A stretch of 64,000 nucleotides of DNA from Tractidigestivibacter sp050946515 (GCF_050946515.1 NZ_JBMNUX010000012.1:13588-77587); one strand, 5' to 3'. Counted from the stretch's first letter, positions 29,625 to 38,384 are shown. The notes: a model not told the origin generated them from the letters alone. Numbers and translations: made by a program.

Positions 29625-30614
29625 CTAAGCCTCAAGGCCGTAGAGCGAGGCGGCATTGCCCCTGAAGATGCCATCTGCGAGAGGCGCCAGTGCCTTGTCG
29701 GCACGAAGCGCCTCTCGCTTTTTCGCAATGGCGGCAGGAGGCGTATAGGGGAAGTCAGAGCCATAGAGCAGGTGCGTCGGGTCGGCGACCTTGAGCAGCG
29801 CCTCTGCCATAACTGGCTCGGCGTCTCCCGCCAGATCGTAGTACAGAGCGCGCAAAGACCCCATCACGTCGACGCGCTCCATGAGCCCTGCAGGCACCAG
29901 CACCTGCGAGATGCCTTGCAGACGGCCAGCCACCTCGGGCAAGAACGACCCGCAGTGCGGAACGACCCACCTGATGCGCGGAAAGCGCTCAATCGTTCCC
30001 GTCGACACCAAGTTGAGCACCGCACGGGTCGTATCGGCAAGGTACTCGAAGAGCGGCGCTGGCCCTGCGGTAAAGACGTTTGGGGGAACCTCTTGAGGCC
30101 GTGACGGGTGGATCGTGACGACAGCCCCGTAGTCGTTCAGGCATTCCATGACCGGGTCGAGCGAGGCGTCTCCCAAATAGACGCCGCAGGCGTTGCTCGG
30201 CACCTTGACGCCAAGCACGCCGAGCTCGCCAAGGCCGCGGCGCGTCTCGTCAATCGAGGCCTCGACCGCCGGAAGCGGAAGCGTCGTCGCAAAGCCGAGC
30301 CTGTCGGGATGGCGGGAGCAGAGCTCTGCCAGCTGGTCGTCTATGCGGCGGGCGAGCGCCGCTGCCTGAGCGTCGTCTCCTCGGTTGATGTGAGGCGTCG
30401 AGACTGACAGCACAGAGAAGCCGATGCCCTGCTCGTCCATGAACGCGAGCATCGACCGCTCGCTCCACGAGGGAGTTGGAAACCCGTCCTCGTCGATGGG
30501 GGAAACCCCAGCCGCCGAGAGGCCGTCCAGATACGCCGACGGCAGCGCGTGAGCGTGCACGTCAATCATGCCTGGCGCAATCCTCTTAGAGCCATGCTCT
30601 GGTTTCTCGCCCAT
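29625..30614 (-). CDS. Amidohydrolase-family (ACMSD-like) metal-dependent hydrolase
   Basis: The 329-residue TIM barrel has metal-ligand motif IDVHAHALP, His in VVTIHPSRP, His in WVVPHCGSFLPEVAGR and the catalytic Asp in LLYGSDFPYTP. These place it in the amidohydrolase_2/ACMSD group of decarboxylases and hydrolases; the substrate is unknown. ATG 30614 lies 5 bases after GGAGG; an in-frame TTG overlaps that ribosome site. It is convergent with the DegV gene and 40 bases downstream of the restriction gene stop. Confidence 0.85.
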   Translation of the reverse strand: MGEKPEHGSKRIAPGMIDVHAHALPSAYLDGLSAAGVSPIDEDGFPTPSWSERSMLAFMDEQGIGFSVLSVSTPHINRGDDAQAAALARRIDDQLAELCSRHPDRLGFATTLPLPAVEASIDETRRGLGELGVLGVKVPSNACGVYLGDASLDPVMECLNDYGAVVTIHPSRPQEVPPNVFTAGPAPLFEYLADTTRAVLNLVSTGTIERFPRIRWVVPHCGSFLPEVAGRLQGISQVLVPAGLMERVDVMGSLRALYYDLAGDAEPVMAEALLKVADPTHLLYGSDFPYTPPAAIAKKREALRADKALAPLADGIFRGNAASLYGLEA

Positions 30615-30653
30615 GCGAACCTCCAACCACGATTGGCCGTTTGCGACGCCCCG

Positions 30654-31613
30654 CTAGGCGTCCCATGGGATGAACTCGTTGTAGACGTCGCGGGGATATG
30701 AGACGAGCTGCACGTCAAACTTCAGAGAGGGCTCCACCTTCGAGCTTGCGTTGTGGATGCGAAGCGAGATCTCCCAGCCCTGGTCGCAGATCACGAGTGC
30801 CGTGTTGTCCGAAGGGCCGCCGTTCTCGCTCTCCAGAAAGCCGATGTAGTAGATGTGGCGAGGCATCCTGATCACAGGGACCTCCACAATCGGCTTGCGG
30901 CTGCTTGACGGCATGTTCAAGGTGCCTGCGAGATTGAAGGCAACGAGGCGCGTCGCGCGGCTGTTCTCATAGGAGATTACCTTGTAAAAGTCGTTTCTGC
31001 CTATCAAATATCTTACGAGGCGCTCGGGGACGTCACGATATTGGGAGTTGAGCCGGCGCAGCTCGTCCATGAAGGCGTTGAGGATGGGGACGTAGTAGCC
31101 ATCAATCTTGTCTGGAAGGTCTCGCCAAAGGGCACCACGTTTCTGAAGGCCGTCCAGGCGCGAGAAGAGCGGGTCTATGGCTTCAAAGTACTGGCGGGAG
31201 CAGGGGTGAGCGAGCCACTTTGCGCCAAAGTCGATGCTCGAGGAGAGCCGGCTGTGCTTGACGGCGTCATTGTTGTGCTTGCACGAGATGCCTATCTGCC
31301 AAGGACCGCGACTGCACACGACGTCGCGCACGTCGCCGGCGATGCCTTTGGCGTCTGACTGAAGGCCAATCGAGAGACTCTGGGAAGAGCTTTCGCTCAG
31401 GCATGGCTCAAGGCGCTCGAGAGCCGAGACGACGGCAGTCGCTCCCGACGAGAGGTCCCGCTGACGCTTAGGCGTGCATTCATTAAAGAAGAAGCCACTT
31501 GCAGTGTCTAGGGCAGCATCCTTCCTCAACACTGCGCCGGGACACCTGTTTGCGAGAGAGCTCGCGCACGCATACTCGAACGCCTTGCCGAGAATCGACT
31601 GCTTGCTTGCCAT
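30654..31613 (-). CDS. HaeIII-family type II restriction endonuclease
   Basis: The 319-residue protein is predicted to cut DNA at the site protected by the adjacent cytosine methyltransferase. The segment GIAGDVRDVVCSR followed by IGISCKHNNDAVKHSRLS is the signature I associate with HaeIII-family enzymes, whose prototype cuts GGCC. The D...(I/S)xK spacing fits a PD-(D/E)XK-type core. ATG 31613 with GGAGG 5 bases upstream is chosen over a TTG inside that ribosome site. It lies 37 bases downstream of the methyltransferase, so methylation would be established first. Confidence 0.82.
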   Translation of the reverse strand: MASKQSILGKAFEYACASSLANRCPGAVLRKDAALDTASGFFFNECTPKRQRDLSSGATAVVSALERLEPCLSESSSQSLSIGLQSDAKGIAGDVRDVVCSRGPWQIGISCKHNNDAVKHSRLSSSIDFGAKWLAHPCSRQYFEAIDPLFSRLDGLQKRGALWRDLPDKIDGYYVPILNAFMDELRRLNSQYRDVPERLVRYLIGRNDFYKVISYENSRATRLVAFNLAGTLNMPSSSRKPIVEVPVIRMPRHIYYIGFLESENGGPSDNTALVICDQGWEISLRIHNASSKVEPSLKFDVQLVSYPRDVYNEFIPWDA

Positions 31614-31650
31614 GGCATCCTCCAATGCGAATGTGCGGCCCTCGCGTTCG

Positions 31651-32592
31651 CTACTCGCCCAGAGCCGGAGTCAGCGCCGCGCGGACCGACGTAGCCACGC
31701 GCTCGGCAAGCTTGCAGGGGACCGCGTTGCCAATCTGCTTGTAGACGCTCGTCTGGTCGCCAAAGAAGTGCATGCCCGCCGGAAACGTCTGGACTGCCGC
31801 CGCCTCCTGCCAGCTCAGGCGACGCGTGGGACCGCCGTCGCCAAAGCGCCAGAGGTCCTTGCCCAGCTTCACCATGTCGGGCGAGCCCGGCCACAGGGGG
31901 ACCTGCTTGGCCATGGCGGGGATGGTGTAGCTCACCTGGTCCCAGCCGCGCTTGCGGTTACGCGACATGTAGCGGCTGCTGTAAGGAGCCTCGCACACGT
32001 CGCCAGGGCCCGGCTCGGGCACGTCAGCCAGGGCCTCGCCGAGCGTGACCAGCGTCTCGGAGGGCTCGGGATAGGAAAAGCCATCGATTCCGAGGTCCTT
32101 CCTGAAGCCGACGATGATCACGCGCTCTCGGTCCTCTGGGACGCCGTACCACTTGGCATTGAGCAGCTTGTAGCGCACGTCGTAGCCGCAGTCGGAGAAC
32201 GCCTGGATGATGGCCTCGACGATCTGGCCTCCGCCCATGGTCAGAAGGCCCTTGACGTTCTCGCCGACAAAGGCGAGCGGCTGCTTCGCGTTCACGATGC
32301 GAACGTAGTGCTTGTAGAGCACGTTTCGGCTGTCGTCGAGCTTGCGCGGACCGGACAGAGAGAATCCCTGGCAGGGAAACCCGCCCAGGATGATGTCCGT
32401 ATCTGGGATGTCGTCTGCCGAAACCTTGCCAATGTCGCCGCAATAGACCTCGGCGCCGCTCCACTCGCGGAACGTGTCGCAAGCGTCCTTGTTGAAGTCG
32501 TTTGCCCAGACGGTCTTGAAACCAGCGCGCGAAAAGCCAATATCCAGTCCGCCAGCCCCGCAGAACAGGGACGTGGTAGTGATCTCCTTCAT
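31651..32592 (-). CDS. DNA (cytosine-5) methyltransferase, M.HaeIII-like
   Basis: The 313-residue C5 methyltransferase has the ordered motifs SLFCGAGGLDIGF (I), GGFPCQGFS with the catalytic Cys (IV), ENVKGLL (VI), DRERVIIVGFR (VIII) and QIGNAVP (X). From memory of M.HaeIII, several segments outside the core motifs also agree, including YDVRYKLLNAKWYGVPEDR and MSRNRKRGW in the recognition region, so GGCC is the likely target. GAGGGG precedes ATG 32592. A 6-bp hairpin lies in its leader. Confidence 0.92.
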   Translation of the reverse strand: MKEITTTSLFCGAGGLDIGFSRAGFKTVWANDFNKDACDTFREWSGAEVYCGDIGKVSADDIPDTDIILGGFPCQGFSLSGPRKLDDSRNVLYKHYVRIVNAKQPLAFVGENVKGLLTMGGGQIVEAIIQAFSDCGYDVRYKLLNAKWYGVPEDRERVIIVGFRKDLGIDGFSYPEPSETLVTLGEALADVPEPGPGDVCEAPYSSRYMSRNRKRGWDQVSYTIPAMAKQVPLWPGSPDMVKLGKDLWRFGDGGPTRRLSWQEAAAVQTFPAGMHFFGDQTSVYKQIGNAVPCKLAERVATSVRAALTPALGE

Positions 32593-32619
32593 GCAATTCC
32601 CCTCGTAGCGAAAACGAGT

Positions 32620-32636
32620 GCTCGCAAAGGGCGAGC
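32620..32636 (-). promoter_or_regulatory. Hairpin in the methyltransferase leader
   Basis: GCTCGC-AAAGG-GCGAGC lies 28-44 bases upstream of the methyltransferase start. It is followed by TATTTTT in the + direction. It could be an autoregulatory operator for the modification gene or a terminator blocking readthrough toward folP. Confidence 0.3.
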
Positions 32637-32738
32637 TATTTTTCGGTCATAAATTCTAAGTCATTTTCAAGAAGACCGCCGAGCGCAGGACGATGCTTCA
32701 CGTTTGTCAGAGGCCCCGCCGGAAATCGGGAAATCCTT

Positions 32739-32747
32739 TGATATACT
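32739..32747 (+). promoter_or_regulatory. Extended -10 promoter of folP
   Basis: TGATATACT is an extended -10 (TGn plus TATACT) about 90 bases upstream of the folP ATG, with no good -35. A CGGTC-TTGC-GACCG hairpin lies in the predicted leader. Confidence 0.5.
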
Positions 32748-32835
32748 GGCACGCGTTGGGCCTACCGCGCCCGACCGGTCTTGCGACCGAACATTAACGG
32801 CAGGGGCGGTCCGGCCTTTCTCCTGGAGGATTGCC

Positions 32836-34023
32836 ATGTCAAGAGCACCAATCTGGAACTGCGCCGATGCTGTCGTCGACCTCTCGCGCCCGCGCGTGAT
32901 GGGGGTTCTCAACGTGACGCCCGACTCGTTCTCCGACGGAGGCGCGCACAACGACCCCGCTTCAGCTATCGCGACCGCCTCGGACATGCTTGCCAACGGG
33001 GCAGACGTCATTGACGTGGGCGGGGAGTCCACAAGGCCGGGGTTCAAGCCCGTCACCCCAAAGGAGGAGCTCGGCAGGCTTGAGCCCGTCGTATGCTGGC
33101 TTGTCCGCGAAGGGGCGCTCGTCTCCGTTGACACGCACCATCCCGAGGTAGCACGCAAGTGCGTCGAGCTAGGCGCGCAGATCGTCAACGACGTCACGGG
33201 CTTCTCGGACCCTGACATGGTCTCCGTTGCTGCGGAGTCTTCCTGCGGATGCGTCGTGATGCACTCTGGGCCAGTTTCGGGGTCCGCGACCGCAAGCTCG
33301 GCGGTAATGGCAAAGGCGGGGACCGACGACCTCTCGTCGCTCATGAGCAACGCCTCGGCTGGGGACCTTGGCTGGGAGCGCAAGGGAGACCAGGCGCTTC
33401 TGCCGGATCACGAGGGCGTCATGGGCCTTTTGGAAGGATACCTGCTCGATCGCGCGCGCGACCTTGAGGCCGCCGGCGTGGACCCGTCGCGCATCTGCCT
33501 CGATCCCGGCGTCGGCTTTGGGAAGAGCCCAGAGGACAACATCGTGATACTTCGCGAGACCGCCCGCCTTGCGGACCTTGGCTACCCGCTCATGTGCGCC
33601 GTCTCGAGGAAGCGCTTCGTGGGAACGGTCAGCGGGGTTGCCAAGGCAGCAGAGCGCGACGCAGCCACAATAGGCATCACGCTCGCGGCCGTGGCGCAAG
33701 GGGCGCGCGTGCTCAGGGTTCACGACGTTGCCGGCATGGCGCAGGCGCTCGATGGCTTCTGGATCGCCTCCGACAGCTGGACTAGCAAGTTCAGCGTCAC
33801 CGTTGCTCCCAACGATGGGAAGCCGGATGCGGAAGAGTCCGTTGCGTCCGCCCTCGACAAGATGCCGTTGACGCGCGTCGTCTCGCCTGCCGAGGCTGCG
33901 GGCAAGAGCGGAAGCGTCAGCTTGCGCGTTGTCACCGCGCTGGACAAGGTCCCATTCTCCCGGGCGCTAGGGACCGCGCTTGATGGCTGCGGCGCCACGC
34001 TTGAGTCCATTTCGCCACAGTAG
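32836..34023 (+). CDS. folP: Dihydropteroate synthase with C-terminal extension
   Basis: FolP joins p-aminobenzoate to dihydropterin pyrophosphate in folate synthesis. Core motifs: MGVLNVTPDSFSDGG, IDVGGESTRPG, VSVDTHHPEVA, NDVTGFSD, LDPGVGFGKSPEDN and SRKRFVG. Two oddities set it apart. Residues ~145-195 are a low-complexity Ser/Ala/Gly/Asp-rich stretch where the family usually has a short loop before a conserved helix. Residues ~311-395 are an extension beyond the barrel with two similar segments (SALDKMPLTR and TALDKVPFSR). ATG 32836 follows GGAGG. Total 395 residues against the usual ~270-290. Confidence 0.92.
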   Translation: MSRAPIWNCADAVVDLSRPRVMGVLNVTPDSFSDGGAHNDPASAIATASDMLANGADVIDVGGESTRPGFKPVTPKEELGRLEPVVCWLVREGALVSVDTHHPEVARKCVELGAQIVNDVTGFSDPDMVSVAAESSCGCVVMHSGPVSGSATASSAVMAKAGTDDLSSLMSNASAGDLGWERKGDQALLPDHEGVMGLLEGYLLDRARDLEAAGVDPSRICLDPGVGFGKSPEDNIVILRETARLADLGYPLMCAVSRKRFVGTVSGVAKAAERDAATIGITLAAVAQGARVLRVHDVAGMAQALDGFWIASDSWTSKFSVTVAPNDGKPDAEESVASALDKMPLTRVVSPAEAAGKSGSVSLRVVTALDKVPFSRALGTALDGCGATLESISPQ

Positions 34024-34385
34024 CAGACAGCCAAGTGCGCATAACCTCAATCGCCGCAGCTACCAGCACCTGCAAGATCGAGCTTATGCGCATCCCCTTC
34101 ATGCCTAAGGAGGCCTTTACGCCCCTCGTGCGGCGGCAGACCGCGCATAACCTCAACGCAGGGGGCAAGACGGGGCCTCTTCTGTGAGGTTATGCGCACT
34201 CCCGTCCCCGCTCACCTGGCTCTTGCCACCTTCGAAGCGGAAGCCAAGTGCGCATAACCTCAATCGCCGCAGGTATAGGAAGCCTTTGCGTTGAGGGTAT
34301 GCGCGCCGCCACGTGGACGCAGCGCAAAAAGGAGGGGCCCGCCAGCTGCAGGGCCCCTCCCTCTCTCGTGCATTGGGCGATGGCG
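34024..34385. repeat. Convergent intergenic region with repeated TGAGGTTATGCGCAC-type motifs
   Basis: There is no gene here, only a cluster of repeats between convergent folP and hypA. A 31-bp sequence occurs identically at 34029-34059 and 34242-34272. Its core, GTGCGCATAACCTCA or close variants, recurs at 34142-34155, inverted at 34185-34199, and in degenerate inverted form at 34084-34092 and 34291-34305. The copies at 34142 and 34185 can pair as a stem around a 29-base loop. The cluster may act as bidirectional terminator or be a REP-like mobile repeat. The tail of the region has a GGGCCC-rich hairpin potential near 34336-34369. Confidence 0.75.
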
Positions 34386-34730
34386 CTAGACTGCTTGGAT
34401 GTCCCTCACAATGACGTCGCTCCCCGTCACCAGATAGGTGTTGTATCCGCCGCACAGCGGACAGGCGCGGCCGTACTCGGTTGTCCGATAGGTCTTCTTG
34501 CAGTCGCGGCAGTACGAGATGCCCTGCACGATGATCATGTTCAGCTCGCACTCCTGCATGTACTTCGTCCGCTTGATGGCCCACTTGTAGCAGTCGCGGA
34601 AGTAGTCCGGCACGATGGTAGAGACCTCGCCGACCTCGAGGTCAAGGCGAAGCACCTTGCTGACGCCGTTTTCCTCCGCTGCCTTCTCGACCATGTCGAT
34701 AACGTGGACCACGATGCCAAGCTCATGCAT
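34386..34730 (-). CDS. hypA: Hydrogenase/nickel metallochaperone HypA
   Basis: HypA binds nickel through its N-terminal MHE motif and zinc through two CxxC pairs. The 114-residue product starts MHELGIVVHVID, with Cys 74, 77, 90 and 93 (YCRDC and CPLCG). It normally passes Ni to [NiFe]-hydrogenase, but no hydrogenase genes or hypCDEF are visible here. The ATG directly follows the stop of the 980-residue Fe-S flavoprotein gene, so both belong to one operon with hypB. Confidence 0.93.
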   Translation of the reverse strand: MHELGIVVHVIDMVEKAAEENGVSKVLRLDLEVGEVSTIVPDYFRDCYKWAIKRTKYMQECELNMIIVQGISYCRDCKKTYRTTEYGRACPLCGGYNTYLVTGSDVIVRDIQAV

Positions 34731-37673
34731 CTAGCGGCTCCCCCAGCTCTTGCGAGCCTCCTCGCGCCTGCGCGTCTCCTCAACGGTCTCCGCGCTGGCG
34801 TTTCCGGTATAGGGGTGCGTCTTGTCGAACTCCCTATGCGTGCGCTCGTATTCCTTCCTCTTGGCGCGCATGGCCTTCGCGTCCTCGGAGCCGGCGTTGC
34901 CCACGATCTTCATCGCGCGCTTCAGCTGATAGCCCATAAGCCCGCCGACCTTGTCCTCCGCGCGGCGCATGTCGGTCATCTCGGGGTGGTCGCGATACAG
35001 GTGGATGGCATCAAACTTGCAGCGAGTGGTGCAGATGCCGCAGCCAATGCACTTGTTGGGGTCGACGACGGACGCTCCGCAGGACAGGCACCTCGAGCAC
35101 TCGGCGTGGACCTGCTCCTCGGTCAGCGTGCGGTGCACGTCGCGGAAGCGGTCGGCTCCCTCGGGGTCCATGCCCTCCTCCTGGCGGCCCGCGTTGTCGT
35201 AGTTGTCAACCAGCAGGTCGTCCTTGTCGAACGCCAGGTAGTTGTGGCGGTCGCGACCAATGGTCAGGCTCGCGCCCTCCTGCACGAAGCGATTCAGCGA
35301 GTCGGCGGCGTAATGGCCCTCGGCGATGGCGTCGATGACGAACTTAGGACCGGTCAGCACGTCTCCGCCCACAAAGATCTCGGGGTCGGCAGTCTGGAAG
35401 GTCAGCTCGTCTGCCTGCGGATAGTTGCCATGATGGAACGTGACGGAGCGCCCGTTCAGAAGCCCGCCCCATTCGACGGCCTGCCCGATGGCAAACACGA
35501 TCCGGTCGCACTCGACGGTCTTGGTCTCGTCCTCGTCATATAGCGGCGAGAAGCGCCCGGTCTGGGGGTCGATGACGCGCGTGCAGCGCTTGAAGACGAT
35601 GCCCGACACGTGGCCGGCATCGTCGGTCAGGACCTCCTTGGGACCCCAGCCGTTGTCCACAACGACGTCGTCCCCAAGCGTCTCGGCGATCTCTGCGTTG
35701 GTAGCCGGCATCTCGTCGCGCTGCTCGAGCGAGACCATCGTGACGATGTCTGCCCCGCGGCGCTTGGCGTTGCGCGCGCAGTCGACGGCCACGTTGCCGC
35801 CGCCCACGACCACAACGCGCCCGCTCATGGCAGGGTTGCCGGCGGCCATGGAGCTCTCGAGGTAGTGCACGGCGACGTCGGTTCCCTCGGCGTCGTCGCC
35901 GGGAACGCCGGGACGGCGGCCGCCCTGGCAGCCTATGGCAAGGTAGAAGGCCGCAAACCCCTGCTCCTTGAGCTGCTCCAGCGTCACGTCCCGCCCGACC
36001 TCGACGCCGCAGCGAATCTCGACGCCCAACTCCTCGATGATCTTGACCTCGGCCTGAAGCACGTCCTTCTCGAGCTTGTAGGTGGGGATGCCGTACATCA
36101 TCATGCCGCCAGGCTGCTCGTGCTTCTCGAACACGACGGGGGAGTAGCCCATCAGAGCCAGGTAATAGGCGCAGGAAAGCCCGGCAGGGCCGGCGCCGAT
36201 GATGGCGATCTTCTCGTCAAAGTGGCCCTTCACCGACGCGACGCGGCGCTTGGGCAGGGCGTGCTGGGCCTGCGCGAGGTCGTAGTCGGCAACGAACTTC
36301 TTGACCGCGTCAATCGAGACGGGCGCGTCGATGGTGCCGCGCGTGCAGGCGTCCTCGCAGCGCTTGTTGCAGATGCGGCCGCAGACGGCGGGGAAGGGGT
36401 TCATCGTGCGGATGAGCTCGATCGCCTCGTCGTACTTGCCCTCCTTGGCCTTCTGAAGGTAGGCCTGGACAGGCACGTGAGCAGGGCAGGCCGCCTTGCA
36501 TGGAGAAGAGCCCGTCGGCCAGGTGTTGCTCATGCGGGCGGTGTCGCGGTAGTTCTCGTCCCAGGCGTACTTGCCCCAGCGAATCTTGTCGGGGAGAATC
36601 GCGCGCGGGTAGTTGGGCTGCGTGCCGTCGGCGCGACAGAGCTTCTGCCCCAGCTTGACGGCGCCTGCGGGGCAGGACTCCACGCACAGGCCGCACGCGA
36701 CGCACTTCTCGGGCGTTACCTTGGCGGTGTAGGAGCTGCGCGAGAGGTTCGGCGTGTTGAAGAGCATGCTCGTGCGCAGGGCGTTGCAGATCTTGACGTC
36801 GCAGTTGCAGATGTCGAAGATGTGCGTCTCGCCGTCGATGTTGGTGATCTGGTGCACAAAGCCGTTGTCCTCGGCCTTTTGCAGGATGTCGAGCGCCTCG
36901 TCGGCGGTGATGTAGTGCGCGCGGCCGGTCTCGACGGTGTAGTCGGCCATGTCGCCCACCTGGATGCACCAGTCGTCGGGGTCGTCTGCGCAGCCCTCGC
37001 CGAGCTTCGTGCGCGAGTAGCGGCACGAGCAGATGCCCGCGGAGATGTGGCCCTCGTACTTCTTCAGCCAATAGGAGATGCGCTCGAGGTCGACTGCCTC
37101 GTTCTGGAAGTTGACCGCCTCCTCGACTGGAATCACGTGCATGCCGATGCCGTCGCCTCCGGGCGGGACCATCTGCGTGATTCCCGCGAGCGGCTGGAAC
37201 GTCATACGCTCGAAGAAGTTCGCAACGGCAGGGTTCTTGTCGACGCGGTCCTTGCTCGAGTTGAAGAGCTCCGCGGATCCCGGAACGAAGTACGGCACGC
37301 GCCAGCGCTTGATCTTGGGCGCGTCTTCGATTGGCGCGTCATGGCTGTAGTTGTCGCCGTAGTCGTACTCGAGGATGCCGACCCAGCTCATCTGGTCGAG
37401 AAGCTCCTGCAGGTGCGCGGGCTCGATGTCGGGCGCCAGCTGCATCATCTCCTCGAGGGTGTAGAACTTGCGCAGCTTCATGCGGTTGGCAAGGTCGACC
37501 ATCTCGTCGGAGAGGACCTCCTTGAGGCCCCAGTACTCTGGGTCATCGGTCTTGATGCCGCCTATCTTGTGGGCGACGACGTCGGTGATCTTGCGTCCAA
37601 GCTTGGCCACGGCTGCGTCGCGCTCGGCCTCGTTCTGATAGATGGAGCGATGCTCCTTGAATTGCTCAGGCAT
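34731..37673 (-). CDS. 980-residue multidomain Fe-S flavoprotein (GltD-like core with ferredoxin domains)
   Basis: The protein has a long N-terminal region (1-200) with helical character, then a Cys-rich segment (CSCR at 215, CADDPDDWC at 228-236, ICNCDVKIC at 288-296), a ferredoxin cluster (CVACGLCVESCP from 324), a GltD-type N-terminal Fe-S region (CKAACPAHVP from 392; CGRICNKRCEDAC from 431), an FAD/NAD module (IIGAGPAGLSCAYYLA at 491; VVVGGGNVAVDCA at 622) and a C-terminal ferredoxin (CSRCLSCG at 859; CIGCGICTTRC at 875). This is an electron-transfer hub linking pyridine nucleotide, flavin and several clusters. Position between hypB and hypA is unusual. GGGAGG precedes the ATG. Confidence 0.88.
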   Translation of the reverse strand: MPEQFKEHRSIYQNEAERDAAVAKLGRKITDVVAHKIGGIKTDDPEYWGLKEVLSDEMVDLANRMKLRKFYTLEEMMQLAPDIEPAHLQELLDQMSWVGILEYDYGDNYSHDAPIEDAPKIKRWRVPYFVPGSAELFNSSKDRVDKNPAVANFFERMTFQPLAGITQMVPPGGDGIGMHVIPVEEAVNFQNEAVDLERISYWLKKYEGHISAGICSCRYSRTKLGEGCADDPDDWCIQVGDMADYTVETGRAHYITADEALDILQKAEDNGFVHQITNIDGETHIFDICNCDVKICNALRTSMLFNTPNLSRSSYTAKVTPEKCVACGLCVESCPAGAVKLGQKLCRADGTQPNYPRAILPDKIRWGKYAWDENYRDTARMSNTWPTGSSPCKAACPAHVPVQAYLQKAKEGKYDEAIELIRTMNPFPAVCGRICNKRCEDACTRGTIDAPVSIDAVKKFVADYDLAQAQHALPKRRVASVKGHFDEKIAIIGAGPAGLSCAYYLALMGYSPVVFEKHEQPGGMMMYGIPTYKLEKDVLQAEVKIIEELGVEIRCGVEVGRDVTLEQLKEQGFAAFYLAIGCQGGRRPGVPGDDAEGTDVAVHYLESSMAAGNPAMSGRVVVVGGGNVAVDCARNAKRRGADIVTMVSLEQRDEMPATNAEIAETLGDDVVVDNGWGPKEVLTDDAGHVSGIVFKRCTRVIDPQTGRFSPLYDEDETKTVECDRIVFAIGQAVEWGGLLNGRSVTFHHGNYPQADELTFQTADPEIFVGGDVLTGPKFVIDAIAEGHYAADSLNRFVQEGASLTIGRDRHNYLAFDKDDLLVDNYDNAGRQEEGMDPEGADRFRDVHRTLTEEQVHAECSRCLSCGASVVDPNKCIGCGICTTRCKFDAIHLYRDHPEMTDMRRAEDKVGGLMGYQLKRAMKIVGNAGSEDAKAMRAKRKEYERTHREFDKTHPYTGNASAETVEETRRREEARKSWGSR

Positions 37674-37676
37674 CGG

Positions 37677-38351
37677 CTATGCCTCCCTCCACGCGCTGGC
37701 CTCGCGGCGAACCCACGCCGCGAGCTCGTCCACGCCCTCTCCGGTCTTGGCTGAAATGGGGATCACCTGGCAGCTGGGATTTCGCGCAGCCAGGTATCCC
37801 TTGAACTTGTCAATGTCGAAGTCAAAGTAGGGAAGGACGTCAACCTTGTTCAGCACAACGACGTCGGCCTTCTCGAACATCAGCGGGTACTTGAGGGGCT
37901 TGTCGTCGCCCTCGGGCACCGAGAGAATCACGCAGTTCTTCGACGCTCCGGTATCGAACTCCGCAGGGCACACCAAGTTGCCGACGTTCTCAAGGAAAAG
38001 CAGGTCAAGGCCATCGGTCTCAAGCGAGTCAAGACCAGTTTTTGTCATGCCGGCGTCCAAGTGGCACATGCCGCCCGTGTGGAGCTGGATGGCCTTGGCG
38101 CCGGTGTCGCGCACGATGTCTTCGGTGTCGACCGCGCCGTCGATGTCGGCCTCCATGACGCCGATCTTGTAGTCGCTCTTCAGCAGGTTGATCAGGCGCG
38201 TGAGCGTGGTGGTCTTGCCAGAGCCGGGAGAGCTCATCACGTTCACCAAGAACTGCCCGCGGCTGCGAAGCTGCTGGCGAACGCGCTTGGCCTCGGCGTC
38301 GTTGTCGGCGAACACGCTCTCCTTGAGCTCGATGACCTTGACTTCTTCCAT
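37677..38351 (-). CDS. hypB: Nickel-insertion GTPase HypB
   Basis: HypB is a SIMIBI-class GTPase that drives nickel delivery together with HypA. Motifs: P-loop SSPGSGKTTT at residues 40-49, EADIDGAVD, the metal-site segment GGMCHLDAG, ENVGNLVCPAEFD and NKVD. The His-rich N-terminal Ni-storage tract is absent; a 30-residue leader precedes the P-loop. Total 224 residues. AAGGAGAGG precedes the ATG. It lies 3 bases from the Fe-S flavoprotein gene and 33 bases from the upstream FAD enzyme gene. Confidence 0.93.
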   Translation of the reverse strand: MEEVKVIELKESVFADNDAEAKRVRQQLRSRGQFLVNVMSSPGSGKTTTLTRLINLLKSDYKIGVMEADIDGAVDTEDIVRDTGAKAIQLHTGGMCHLDAGMTKTGLDSLETDGLDLLFLENVGNLVCPAEFDTGASKNCVILSVPEGDDKPLKYPLMFEKADVVVLNKVDVLPYFDFDIDKFKGYLAARNPSCQVIPISAKTGEGVDELAAWVRREASAWREA

Positions 38352-38384
38352 GTAGTTCCTCTCCTTGGGACCCTTCCGGGGCAG

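Noticed and set aside
30654..32592. Avoidance of GGCC as evidence for the HaeIII-like specificity
   Set aside because: GGCC is common throughout the window, so avoidance gives no support; the assignment rests on protein similarity only.
32748..32835. Riboswitch in the folP leader
   Set aside because: Only a short CGGTC/GACCG hairpin is visible in the leader; no THF-riboswitch-like core could be recognised.
34029..34305. Possible CRISPR array at 34.0-34.3 kb
   Set aside because: Repeats are too few, irregularly spaced and partly inverted; no cas genes nearby.
35610..37754. 714-residue open frame on the + strand antisense to the Fe-S flavoprotein gene
   Set aside because: Low-complexity Val/Ala/Leu/Arg/Gly/Asp composition typical of GC-rich antisense frames; the minus-strand frame has clear Fe-S and FAD motifs.
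34386..38351. Hydrogenase maturation operon
   Set aside because: Only hypA and hypB are present; no hypC-F or hydrogenase subunits occur in the window.
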